Assembly (NCBI RefSeq): GCF_023701525.1
Contig: NZ_JAMQAW010000030.1
Span: 1-64,000 of the forward strand
Direction of reading: 5' to 3'
Source: Streptomyces albipurpureus
GTDB lineage: Bacteria; Actinomycetota; Actinomycetes; Streptomycetales; Streptomycetaceae
DNA: 64,000 nt
In this document: one piece after another, positions 1 through 6,936 of the stretch
Layout: each line of letters begins with the position of its first letter
How positions within the stretch are numbered: the stretch's first letter is position 1
Translations under genes and position numbers: made by a program
Notes under the pieces: model-generated
What the model was told of the DNA's origin: nothing
The model's input: only the letters and a program-made list of their open reading frames with translations
Database searches by the model: none

Positions 1-608
1 TCCGCATCCTCACTCATCGGCATCTTCAATGCCGCTTCCGTCGGCATTTTCAGCGTCGCCCAACACCCTGTGCCCACGGCGCTGCCGGCAGCGACCACGT
101 ACCCGCCCCAGGCTCGCGTGTCGACCTTCCACCCCAGACGTCCTGCGCTCCCACGTAGCCGCTTTTCAGCAGGCGCGGTGAAGTACAGGTGCTGTCCGCC
201 ACGGCGGGTGCGCACGGTGTACGTCTCGGTCGGCAGACGCTCGCCAGCGCGCTCGCAGAGTGCGGCGAACACGTCCAGACCATCGGCCATCCCCGCCCAT
301 TCAGCCGGTGCCGTGTCGGCAGCGTCCTTGGGGATGTCAAGGTCCACGACCACGAGGTGGGCCGGGCCGGTGGCAACGCCGACGTTGTACGGGGCTGATT
401 CCCAGCAAGCTCGGATGCTGGTGGCGTCGAGAGTGGCGCGCTGCTCTGGGGTGCGGTGCCCGTCGGTGCACCGGCCCATGCGGGGGCAGTTGCGTTCGGG
501 GTGTCCGGCGGGGCGCTTGTCTCCGGGGCGTAGAGGGAACACCGGCCAGTCACGTTCAGCGGCGTTCAGCGCTGCGTTCAGCAGCGCGGTGGTGCGGTCA
601 TGGGTCAT
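1..608 (-). CDS. Bifunctional DNA primase/polymerase, N-terminal part (cut by window edge)
   Basis: Open from an ATG at 608 to the window edge, about 202 residues. The prim-pol fold shows its catalytic acidic pair as VVVDLD (D89 and D91) and the downstream GGQHLYF motif with H140. In AICEs such proteins are thought to support replication of the excised circle. The start is supported by AGGAGG about 7 bases upstream. It is the last visible gene of the leftward operon, 73 bases or more past the 102-residue protein. The final visible residues (about 175 on) do not match what I remember of the family, so the C-terminal layout is uncertain. Confidence 0.85.
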   Translation of the reverse strand, partial: MTHDRTTALLNAALNAAERDWPVFPLRPGDKRPAGHPERNCPRMGRCTDGHRTPEQRATLDATSIRACWESAPYNVGVATGPAHLVVVDLDIPKDAADTAPAEWAGMADGLDVFAALCERAGERLPTETYTVRTRRGGQHLYFTAPAEKRLRGSAGRLGWKVDTRAWGGYVVAAGSAVGTGCWATLKMPTEAALKMPMSEDA

Positions 609-630
609 GCTGGAGGCCTCCTGAGGTCTG
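606..630 (-). repeat. Duplicated translation-start leader, copy 1
   Basis: These 25 bases, covering the start codon and Shine-Dalgarno of the primase-polymerase, recur at 3323-3347 in front of tra with one mismatch. The shared block includes AGGAGG and the ATG. It may equalise translation of the two genes or mark an old duplication. Confidence 0.8.
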
Positions 631-703
631 TAGTGGGCTGGGAGATCGAGGGCGGCCCCGGTTCATTGGCGTGAGTGAGGGGCCGTCCTCGGTTGTGTGG
701 GGG

Positions 704-1012
704 TCAGGCGTGGTGCTGCTGGGGGCGGTGTTCGGCTCCGAGCTGGATCAGCCAGGTGGGCCAGTGCTGTGGTTGGTCGCGGTCGAAGAACTCGGTGAGG
801 TGGCGGATGCCGTCGCTGTAGGGCTTGTTTGTCTGTGCGCTGCGGGCGGGGCCGGTCACTTCGGCACGGACGGGATAGATCCCGTTGATGGGCCCGGGAC
901 TGTCGAGCCGGTAGATGAGCCGCACGGTCTGGGGCGTGATGATGCTCTTGCCGAGATCGCGGACGTCTGGTTTTCCGTGTACCTGCCACGTCACGGTGAC
1001 GGTGTCGACCAT
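704..1012 (-). CDS. Conserved AICE protein, 102 aa, unknown function
   Basis: Starts MVDTVTVTWQVHG with an AAGGAG ribosome site; the longer reading frame upstream runs through a G/C tract and is unlikely to be translated. The small soluble protein has several aromatic and proline residues near the C-terminus (HWPTWLIQLGAE). It sits between tra and the primase-polymerase on the same strand, where AICEs often carry short conserved proteins. I recognise no catalytic motif. Real-gene status rests on codon-position GC, the ribosome site and its place in the operon. Confidence 0.7.
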   Translation of the reverse strand: MVDTVTVTWQVHGKPDVRDLGKSIITPQTVRLIYRLDSPGPINGIYPVRAEVTGPARSAQTNKPYSDGIRHLTEFFDRDQPQHWPTWLIQLGAEHRPQQHHA

Positions 1013-1160
1013 TGAGGTCTCCTTAACTGGTTGTGACGGGGAGGGAGGCAAGCTGAGGCCTGGAAGAGTGCGAAAACCGGGGCCCACGGGATGTGTCTGG
1101 GGCGCCTCCCCTGCCTCCCCAATCCGGGGTATGCGCTGATCAGGGGCGGGGAGGGGGGCT

Positions 1161-1208
1161 AGGGGAGGCGGTAGGGGAGAACTCCCCACCTCCCCTACCG
1201 CCTCCCCT
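1161..1208 (-). terminator. Perfect 19-bp inverted repeat at the tra stop codon
   Basis: Arms 1161-1179 and 1190-1208 are perfect reverse complements (AGGGGAGGCGGTAGGGGAG), with a 10-base loop. The right arm overlaps the TAA stop of tra by one base. There is no T-run. It could attenuate transcription, protect the tra mRNA 3' end, or be a protein site within the operon. Confidence 0.6.
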
Positions 1209-3325
1209 TACGAAGCGTTACTTTCGCCGGTGCCGGTGGCGCGTTCTTCGATGCCTTCCAGGACTCGGGAGAGTCGGACGGTCATGATTCCGCCGAGCTT
1301 GCGTGGCTCGGCCCCGACCTCGGCCAGGGCGCCGGTCAGGTCGGCGAACGTCCACTTGCCATACAGGGCCGGCCAGGTGGCGATGAGGGCGGCCAGTACT
1401 TCGGTTGACCGCATGGTGGGCTTGTCTCCGAGGACGGTGACGATGTTCGCTAGGTGGTCGACCGGCCCGGTGTCCGCTACCGGGGCCACGGTGATGCCTT
1501 CTCGCAGAGCGCGGGCGCGGGTGACCACGGGGGTGATCTGGTCGGTCTTGGAGTCTTTGCGGACGTAGTAGGCGCGGACCAGTTCGAACGGGTTCTTGGT
1601 GAACCCCACGGTGAGGGCAGTACCGACGTTCTCGGCGGGGTTGAGGGTGGTGGCGGTGATCCCCGCTTTGTGCTTCCCGGTGCCGAGTAGGCCGTCGTTG
1701 GCGACGTGGTCACCGACCGCGAACGCCACCCGGTGGGAGGTGTTGCGGGTGACGTCTTTCGGGATGCTGTCAGCGGTCGGTGAGACGGTGACCCAGATCA
1801 GCGTGATGCCGACCTTCCGAGCCTTCTTCATCACCTTGACCGCCAGTTCAGCCGCTTCGGGGCCGTGCTTCTTGTGCATGAAGAGTTCGTGGCACTCGTC
1901 GAAGACGACCACCTTGGGCCGCATCCGCACATCCCGTTCAGCGATCTTCCGGGTGAGGGCGACCTCTTCCCCGCCCAACGAGTCGAGGAGCTTCCCGCGC
2001 TGCGTGACCTCATCCCGCAGTCCCCGCAGCGCGATCAGGGCGGCCTCGATCTGTTCGTCTTCGTCGCCCTTGACCAGGGTCCGTAGCCGCGGCTTCATGA
2101 CGTCGTAGTCGACGTTGTAGGCCATGACGTAGACCTCGATCTCTACCAGCCGATCGAGCATGGCACCCAGGAGAAGACCAACGACCAGGGACGATTTACC
2201 CGATCCCATGATCCCGCCGACCATGTAGTTGGCGGCCATGAGCTTGCCGAACACCGGCTCACCACGCTGGGACACACCCAGCGGCACGCCCTTGAAGTAG
2301 TCGGCCTCACCATCTACCAGCAGCGGCCAGTCCGGCACTGTCCCGGACAGGGACCCCTGATCAGCCACCCACAGGTCCAAGACACCGGGCTGGTCGTGCG
2401 GTTCGGTGGGCCAGACCTCCACCGGCTTCCGCAACAGATTGTGTGCCAGCACCGTCTTTTTGCCGTTGACCATCTCCACTGTGACGCCCAGAGGGAGTTG
2501 GAGTTGGGTGTGCCATCCGTTGCCCAACCGGCCGGTCCCGGACACCCAACGAGGCTGCCACCCCTCCTTGACCGCCTTGTTCAACGGCCCGATACCCAAA
2601 TGCCGCAGCGCGTCCAAGATCGCGCCCTCATCGGGGACAACATCCCCCTGGCCACTGGCGCTTGGGGGCATGGACCAGGCAGGAGCCGCCCCACGCGACC
2701 GACCCACCGCCCACAACGCGACCAGAGCGAGCCACGGGCCGAACGCGACCAAAGGGCCCCACACCACGGAAACGATCACCGCGACCCAGTGAACCAACTC
2801 GATCACGCCCATGGTCGGAGCGATCACCATCGATACATCCTCAGTAGCGATCGCCATGGTCGTACCCAGAGCGAGCAGACCACCGACACCTAGCCCGGTG
2901 CCCCACAGGGCGGCTTTGGCCGCACGCTGAGGGGCTGCCAGCAAGTCCATACGCCGCTGATGCCGGGCAGCCCTGAATACTGCTGCCCGCTGCTCCCACT
3001 CAGCGGCTTGTTCGTACTGACCAGCCAACTCAGCGCCCCGCATCATCCGCTCATACCGGGCAGTCGTACGGCCGTCCCAAGCACGCCTGGCAACGATCCG
3101 GGTGCCACCGATGGTGTAGGCACCATGGCGGGCAACCAACGCAACCGCGGTGCGGGTGCGGTCATGGGTGGCAACCCGCCGAACGGACCGGACCGACCGC
3201 CGCACCCTGCCCGCTCGCTCGGCCGCATCGACCGGGGCCGGGACGGATTCCGGCGGGTTGGACGGCATGGGCGGAGCGTCAGGTGGGGTCTTGAAGAGAG
3301 GAACGACGTTGGCGTTGTCCGTCAT
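1208..3325 (-). CDS. FtsK/SpoIIIE-type conjugal DNA translocase (Tra)
   Basis: A 705-residue protein that would pump double-stranded DNA between mycelial cells. It has a charged N-terminus, two membrane spans near residues 137-160 and 178-208, Walker A MVGGIMGSGKSSL (about 368-380) and Walker B VVVFDECHE (about 472-480). Single-protein dsDNA transfer is the hallmark of Streptomyces conjugation. The start MTDNANVV is chosen because AGGAGG lies upstream in the repeated leader; the frame stays open 26 codons further without support. Located in the leftward operon between small proteins and the 102-residue gene. All ATPase motifs are intact. Confidence 0.9.
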   Translation of the reverse strand: MTDNANVVPLFKTPPDAPPMPSNPPESVPAPVDAAERAGRVRRSVRSVRRVATHDRTRTAVALVARHGAYTIGGTRIVARRAWDGRTTARYERMMRGAELAGQYEQAAEWEQRAAVFRAARHQRRMDLLAAPQRAAKAALWGTGLGVGGLLALGTTMAIATEDVSMVIAPTMGVIELVHWVAVIVSVVWGPLVAFGPWLALVALWAVGRSRGAAPAWSMPPSASGQGDVVPDEGAILDALRHLGIGPLNKAVKEGWQPRWVSGTGRLGNGWHTQLQLPLGVTVEMVNGKKTVLAHNLLRKPVEVWPTEPHDQPGVLDLWVADQGSLSGTVPDWPLLVDGEADYFKGVPLGVSQRGEPVFGKLMAANYMVGGIMGSGKSSLVVGLLLGAMLDRLVEIEVYVMAYNVDYDVMKPRLRTLVKGDEDEQIEAALIALRGLRDEVTQRGKLLDSLGGEEVALTRKIAERDVRMRPKVVVFDECHELFMHKKHGPEAAELAVKVMKKARKVGITLIWVTVSPTADSIPKDVTRNTSHRVAFAVGDHVANDGLLGTGKHKAGITATTLNPAENVGTALTVGFTKNPFELVRAYYVRKDSKTDQITPVVTRARALREGITVAPVADTGPVDHLANIVTVLGDKPTMRSTEVLAALIATWPALYGKWTFADLTGALAEVGAEPRKLGGIMTVRLSRVLEGIEERATGTGESNAS

Positions 3326-3347
3326 GCTGGAAGCCTCCTGAGGTCTG
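3323..3347 (-). repeat. Duplicated translation-start leader, copy 2
   Basis: Second copy of the 25-base start region seen at 606-630, here in front of tra, with a single G/A difference inside the purine-rich stretch after AGGAGG. Confidence 0.8.
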
Positions 3348-3414
3348 ATTCGGGACTGATGGGCCGGGGTGACCGCGCATCTTTGGCGAGAGCGGGCGGT
3401 CACCCCGGGCAGAG

Positions 3415-3615
3415 CTACTGGGCTTTCTTCGCGGTCTGTTCCTGCCGCTTGCGGGCCCCGTCGATGACCCGATCCACCCGACGCTCAAGGTCAGAGAGAT
3501 CGACCGTGCCGCGCTGTCGGTCCGGGTCGGCGATACCGCGCTTGGCCATGCGGGCGATCAGCCATCCGACCCGCGCCTTCTCGGCGGTGGTCAGTTTCGG
3601 TTCGTCGCGGTTCAT
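3415..3615 (-). CDS. Small helical AICE protein, 66 aa
   Basis: Strongly charged (MNRDEPKLTTAEKARVGWLI), predicted mostly helical, with no membrane span. Its ATG overlaps the TGA of the upstream 53-residue gene as ATGA, so the two are translationally coupled. Lies just before tra. It may be a plasmid-spread or regulatory accessory protein; no family is recognised. Confidence 0.65.
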   Translation of the reverse strand: MNRDEPKLTTAEKARVGWLIARMAKRGIADPDRQRGTVDLSDLERRVDRVIDGARKRQEQTAKKAQ

Positions 3616-3773
3616 CGACGGGCCTCTTTCGCTGCGGTGGCGTCGAGGGAGGCGGAGAGGGCGAGTCGTGCGTACACGTCCGCGAGCCGTACGGCATCAA
3701 GCGACGGCATCGGACGTCCGGGCAGAGGGGTGAGCAGTTGTTCGGCGCGTGCCCGGTATTCGTGGCTGGTCAT
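3612..3773 (-). CDS. Small helical AICE protein, 53 aa
   Basis: Begins MTSHEYRARAEQLLTPLPGR and ends in EARR, with stop TGA overlapping the next ATG. It has no membrane segment or cysteine. Conserved leucine spacing suggests one long helix after residue 25. The coupling to the following gene and its place in the tra operon support translation. Function unknown. Confidence 0.55.
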   Translation of the reverse strand: MTSHEYRARAEQLLTPLPGRPMPSLDAVRLADVYARLALSASLDATAAKEARR

Positions 3774-3799
3774 GGCGCCTTTCTGGCGCCGGGGCTGTC

Positions 3800-3846
3800 C
3801 CGGCTCCCCAACCCCGCCCGTGCGAGACGGGCAGGGCAGGCAACCG
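3800..3846. repeat. Intercistronic hairpin element, copy A
   Basis: Starts CCGGCTCCCC and ends AGGCAACCG, with a GCCCGT/ACGGGC-type stem inside. A related copy with the same edges lies at 6184-6244 in the operon leader. In the leftward transcript it falls just after the 63-residue gene. Confidence 0.55.
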
Positions 3847-4038
3847 TCAGGCTCGCCGTAGTTCGTGTGTGTGGCACAGGACCGTGCCGATCAGCGGGCC
3901 GACCCGGTGAACGGTCCACCGACCGGCCGTCAGCGGACCGGGCGGAACCTCATCCACAATCCGACCCGTCCGTCCCTTGGCGCGGGGGTCGTCCTCACAC
4001 GAGACGATCAGCACCCGGTCACCACCCTTGAACGCCAC
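3847..4038 (-). CDS. Small beta-rich AICE protein, 63 aa
   Basis: Reads GTG-AFKGGDRVLIVSCEDDPR, with KGRTGRIVDEVPPG later, resembling a short SH3/KOW-like barrel, although I cannot assign the family. A TTG start two codons upstream would sit directly on the AGGAG; the GTG at 4038 has a normal 6-base spacing and is preferred. Member of the leftward tra operon. Confidence 0.6.
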   Translation of the reverse strand: MAFKGGDRVLIVSCEDDPRAKGRTGRIVDEVPPGPLTAGRWTVHRVGPLIGTVLCHTHELRRA

Positions 4039-4050
4039 GTCCAACTCCTG

Positions 4051-4431
4051 TCAGCCACGACGGCGGGCTTGGGTGATGTTCTTGGCGGCGGCCTTGCCAT
4101 CCGGACCGCCCACGGATCGCACGACGGTGACCAGGCCCCAGGTGATCGCGATGATGATCAGGGCCGTCACGGCGAGCGAGATGGCCATGGAGGTGAGGGC
4201 GGCGACCAGCAGCGGACCGAAGTAGACGGATGCTCCGACTGCTCCGGCGCCGATTCCGGAGCCGAGCGCGACGCGCTGCACGGTGCGGTCGGGTGGGGCT
4301 TGGTGGATGTGCTGGTGAACGATCTGCGGCGGTTGCTGGTGAGTGGTGGGGAGGTCGGTGGGGTTGATGTAGGCGTAGACCTGGCTACCGTCCGGCAGCC
4401 GCACCCGGGCCGGTTCGGGCAGGGACTCCAT
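4051..4431 (-). CDS. SpdB-like membrane protein, 126 aa
   Basis: Starts MESLPEPARVRLPDGSQV. It has a soluble N-terminal half containing HQHIHQ, then a glycine-rich hydrophobic segment and a second span around ISLAVTALIIIAITWGLV, and a basic tail. Two-span proteins of this kind next to tra are generally assigned to intramycelial plasmid spread (Spd). The start is set by AAGGA upstream. The protein probably works with Tra at the membrane. Sequence similarity to characterised SpdB proteins cannot be tested here. Confidence 0.7.
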   Translation of the reverse strand: MESLPEPARVRLPDGSQVYAYINPTDLPTTHQQPPQIVHQHIHQAPPDRTVQRVALGSGIGAGAVGASVYFGPLLVAALTSMAISLAVTALIIIAITWGLVTVVRSVGGPDGKAAAKNITQARRRG

Positions 4432-4447
4432 CAGTGACCATCCTTGA

Positions 4448-4820
4448 TCAGGGTGTTTGCTGGTGGGTGGTGTCGCAGGGCACGCACATGCCGAGCGTGG
4501 GGGGGATGACGTATCCGGCATCGCGCTGACACTGGGGGCAGGTGCGGCGGGCGAGCATCGCGAGAGCGAGTGCGCCCCAGCGGCGGGCCGTCATCGGACG
4601 CACGGGGAGCGCGCGGTCGATGCGGTACAGGTAGGCGGTCAACGGGCCCCGGCGGCGCCGTGGACGCAGGGTCTGCGCCGCGATGTCCTGGCCCCCGGGC
4701 CGGAGCCCCATGGCACGGAGTTGGCGACGTGTCGCCAGCCCTTCGGGGGCCATGCGCCAGAGATAAGGTGGGGATGCCGTGGCGGGCGCCGGTCGGGTCG
4801 TGGCACTCGGCGGGGGTCAT
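4448..4820 (-). CDS. RRQRL-motif zinc-binding protein with an apparent +1 frameshift
   Basis: From 4753 down the frame reads MAPEGLATRRQLRAMGLRPG and ends with CPQC and CVPC pairs, the hallmark of small RRQRL zinc proteins of AICEs. The normal N-terminus (MTPAECHDPTGARHGIPT) lies in another frame beginning at the ATG at 4820, which overlaps the stop of the DUF2637 gene. Removing one A of the pair at 4765-4766 joins the two into one protein of about 123 residues. The ATG at 4753 has no ribosome site. Either a base-calling error or a recent inactivating insertion. The original-frame product would be 129 unrelated residues. Confidence 0.7.
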
Positions 4821-5686
4821 GCGGCCACCACCCCAGACTCACCGCGGGTTGCCCGTTCTGCCCGCAGTGCGTCGCGTAGGGTCCGGCCGTTCGCCGACGA
4901 CGTACGGACCGCCCGGCGGATTGCTTCCCCGGTCAACTCCGAGTCGGACCAGTGAGCCGTAGCCGATCGGGCTTCATTCAGCAGTTCGTCGGGGGTGCGG
5001 TTCGGGCGGCTCGATCGGGCCGACTGTGGGACGGGGCCAGTCGACCGTGCTGCGGGAGTCGACTCCACCCCGACCGGGTCCACCCGTTCAAGGCCCGGGT
5101 CGGCTGATTCGGTTGGGGCGGTCCGCTCAGTCGACTGGCCCACGGGCAGCGCGGCCACCGTAGGGGCGGCGGTCCGGGTCGACTCTTGCAGCTCAGACCC
5201 CGACCGATCCTCCCAATCGATTTCCACTGATTCATTCCGGTCTGCGGTCGGGTCTGACCGCTGCTCGTGGTGCAGAACCTTGGCGACCAGGTCCGACCCG
5301 AAGTAGATCGACCCGACCGGCAGGGACGTGGCGAGTAGGACCAGGGCCCAGTGGGCGGGGTCCCATCCGGCCAGTCGACTCCAGTCGACCACCCCGCTGC
5401 CGGTCGGGCCGTGGAGGCCGTGGACGTAGTTGAGGACCAGCGACGCGACCGTGTAGGCGGCAAGTACCCGCAGCGCGAAGTCCCGATCCGGGCCGGTGAG
5501 TACGAGTGCGGCGACCAGGGCCAGTGCCATCAGTCCATCGACCACGAACGGATACAACAGTGCTGCCGTGGCGTCGGCACCCGTCGCCGTGGCGACATCC
5601 CGCAGCGCGTTCCACGACACCCGAAACGCCATGCCCACGACCGCGACCAGGGCCAGCACGAGCAACGTCTTGGCGTGGCGGTTCAC
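4817..5686 (-). CDS. DUF2637-type membrane protein (SpdA-like), 289 aa
   Basis: Four hydrophobic segments in the first 145 residues (for example LLVLALVAVVGMAF and VVDGLMALALVAALVLTG) precede a long acidic, threonine/serine-rich tail. The C-terminal 60 residues (TPDELLNEARSATAHWSDSE) look like a winged-helix or helical DNA-binding tail. This arrangement is typical of DUF2637 proteins on Streptomyces plasmids and AICEs, which are linked to plasmid spread. GTG start chosen by GAGGAG upstream. Overlaps both neighbours at start and stop. Confidence 0.75.
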   Translation of the reverse strand: MNRHAKTLLVLALVAVVGMAFRVSWNALRDVATATGADATAALLYPFVVDGLMALALVAALVLTGPDRDFALRVLAAYTVASLVLNYVHGLHGPTGSGVVDWSRLAGWDPAHWALVLLATSLPVGSIYFGSDLVAKVLHHEQRSDPTADRNESVEIDWEDRSGSELQESTRTAAPTVAALPVGQSTERTAPTESADPGLERVDPVGVESTPAARSTGPVPQSARSSRPNRTPDELLNEARSATAHWSDSELTGEAIRRAVRTSSANGRTLRDALRAERATRGESGVVAA

Positions 5687-5832
5687 TGGTCGCTCTCCTC
5701 GATCTCGTCGAGGTCTCCCGGCTCCCACATCCACGACCCGCCCCACCAGTCATCAAGCGTGGAGTCCGGGGCAGGGGCAGGAGCCTCAGGGCGCAGACCG
5801 AGCAACCGGGCCAGCGGGCGGGGGAGTTTCAT
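5683..5832 (-). CDS. Small acidic protein, 49 aa
   Basis: Reads MKLPRPLARLLGLRPE, then a WWGGSWMWEPGD aromatic patch and an acidic end. Start ATG overlaps the stop of the DUF6284 gene, and its stop overlaps the GTG of the DUF2637 gene, so it is coupled at both ends. Too short for family assignment; the tryptophan patch suggests membrane-surface or protein contact. Confidence 0.65.
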   Translation of the reverse strand: MKLPRPLARLLGLRPEAPAPAPDSTLDDWWGGSWMWEPGDLDEIEESDQ

Positions 5833-6098
5833 GCCGCACCCCCAGTGGGGCTCACGGCGGTGGCGGCGTGGTTGGTCAGTGCGGTGCGGGCGGCCAGCAC
5901 CCGGCGGCGAGCACGACGGATACGCCGCTCATCCAGCTCGGTGACCGGTCGATCAAGGACGCTGATCTGCGCATCGAGTAGCTCGATGCGCGCGGTGGTG
6001 AGCGGCGTCTCCCGCTCGATCGCGTCCAGCTCGGCCGGGGTGGGCTCTAGCCACGGCTCGAACGCGATCGCGGCATCGTGGAAAGTAATGTGGTTCAT
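5829..6098 (-). CDS. DUF6284-like AICE protein, 89 aa
   Basis: First gene of the leftward operon. It contains PTPAELDAIERETPL and LDRPVTELDERRIRRARRRV, resembling the short DUF6284 proteins of Streptomyces plasmids (recognition from memory). Helical and basic at the C-terminus. AGGGAG lies 11 bases before the ATG. Preceded by a leader of more than 700 bases with structured elements. Function unknown. Confidence 0.65.
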   Translation of the reverse strand: MNHITFHDAAIAFEPWLEPTPAELDAIERETPLTTARIELLDAQISVLDRPVTELDERRIRRARRRVLAARTALTNHAATAVSPTGGAA

Positions 6099-6183
6099 GG
6101 GTCGTGGTTCTCCCTAGTAGGTGGGTACGGCCCGAAGCGGTCCCGGTGTTCCAGCACCGGGATCGCGCCGTTGGAGCGGCTCT

Positions 6184-6244
6184 CCGGCTCCCCTCAGCCC
6201 CGCCCGTACAGCGCAAAGCGCCGGACGGGCAGGGGAGGCAACCG
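6184..6244. repeat. Intercistronic hairpin element, copy B
   Basis: Same edges as 3800-3846. Outer stem CTCCCCT/AGGGGAG (6188-6194 with 6231-6237), then GCCCGT/ACGGGC (6202-6207 with 6225-6230), then GCGC/GCGC around AAA. Longer than copy A by a stem extension. Confidence 0.6.
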
Positions 6245-6668
6245 CCGCAGAACATGAGCTGCGGAAAGGTCGAACCGCGCGATCCGTCCAGGGAGCTCCC
6301 AGACGGATCACGCGGCGGGTCAAGCAACGCGGTGGGCGTGGCCGGCAGCGCGGGTCAAACGCCGCAGCGCCCCTGTATGTCGTCGGATCACGACAACTCC
6401 CAGGTAGGAGGGACCGGACGTTCACCGGCTGCCGTTGCCACGGCGGCTGGTCCCGAGTCCGCGAAATCGGGTGCGTCATCGTCACTGCTCTAACGCCAGC
6501 AGGGCGGCCATGCATCAGGTGGCACACGAGAGGCTGACCTCCGGGGATGGAGGGATGATCCCCACGGGTGTTCTCCAGAGCTGACACACGAGCAAAGTGC
6601 GCCGCCGACGGCCCTTACCCGGCCGCCACAGGGACAGGGACTTCCACCCCGTCGTTCGTTCACACACG

Positions 6669-6680
6669 CTGTTCAGTTCT
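6669..6680 (-). promoter_or_regulatory. NusA/boxC-like antitermination motif
   Basis: The leftward strand reads TTTGAGAACTGAACAGCGTG here. Its core AGAACTGAACAG differs at two positions from the AGAACUCAAUAG RNA bound by mycobacterial NusA in rRNA leaders (remembered). It lies between the operator-flanked promoter region and the first transfer gene. Confidence 0.45.
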
Positions 6681-6821
6681 CAAAGAAAAGCCAGATCCTC
6701 CCCGGTGGGCGCGGTAAACCCCTGGTCACAGGGGAATCCCGTCCTCACGGGACCCGCCGGGCGCTCTGCGGTCATGCGGTTGAACAGCCCAAAGAAGGGC
6801 TTAAGAGGAATAAATCCTCTT

Positions 6822-6841
6822 GCTCAACTTGTTGGTACAAG
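6822..6841. promoter_or_regulatory. GntR operator, left copy
   Basis: Contains CTTGT-TGGT-ACAAG (6828-6841), a hyphenated palindrome typical of GntR sites. The 18 bases 6822-6839 are an exact inverted copy of 6899-6916. It sits between the leftward transfer operon and the rightward repressor gene. Confidence 0.7.
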
Positions 6842-6898
6842 CTGATGCAGTGATGTTGCACCCACAGGCAGTGAGTCGTCAAGAGATTGGGGACCGCA

Positions 6899-6916
6899 TG
6901 TACCAACAAGTTGAGC
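6899..6916. promoter_or_regulatory. GntR operator, right copy
   Basis: Exact inverted copy of 6822-6839, 76 bases centre to centre. Lies 20 bases before the repressor start. Between the copies the minus strand shows TTGACG-N18-CAACAT as a possible promoter for the transfer operon. The paired sites suggest joint repression of both directions. Confidence 0.7.
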
Positions 6917-6936
6917 GAGTGGGCCATGATGGAGCC

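Larger units (their letters stand above)
6099..6821 (-). other. Structured leader of the AICE 1 transfer operon
   Basis: No credible gene. On the leftward transcript the following hairpins occur in order: AAGAGGA/TCCTCTT (6803-6821), AGCCC/GGGCT (6786-6801), TCCCGT/ACGGGA (6737-6752), CCCCTG/CAGGGG (6719-6734), an almost perfect 14-bp stem with a palindromic loop (6275-6315), CCGCAG/CTGCGG (6245-6264) and a nested stem at 6188-6237. A boxC-like motif is at 6669-6680. This looks like an attenuation/antitermination leader; a replication or transfer origin is another option. Confidence 0.6.
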
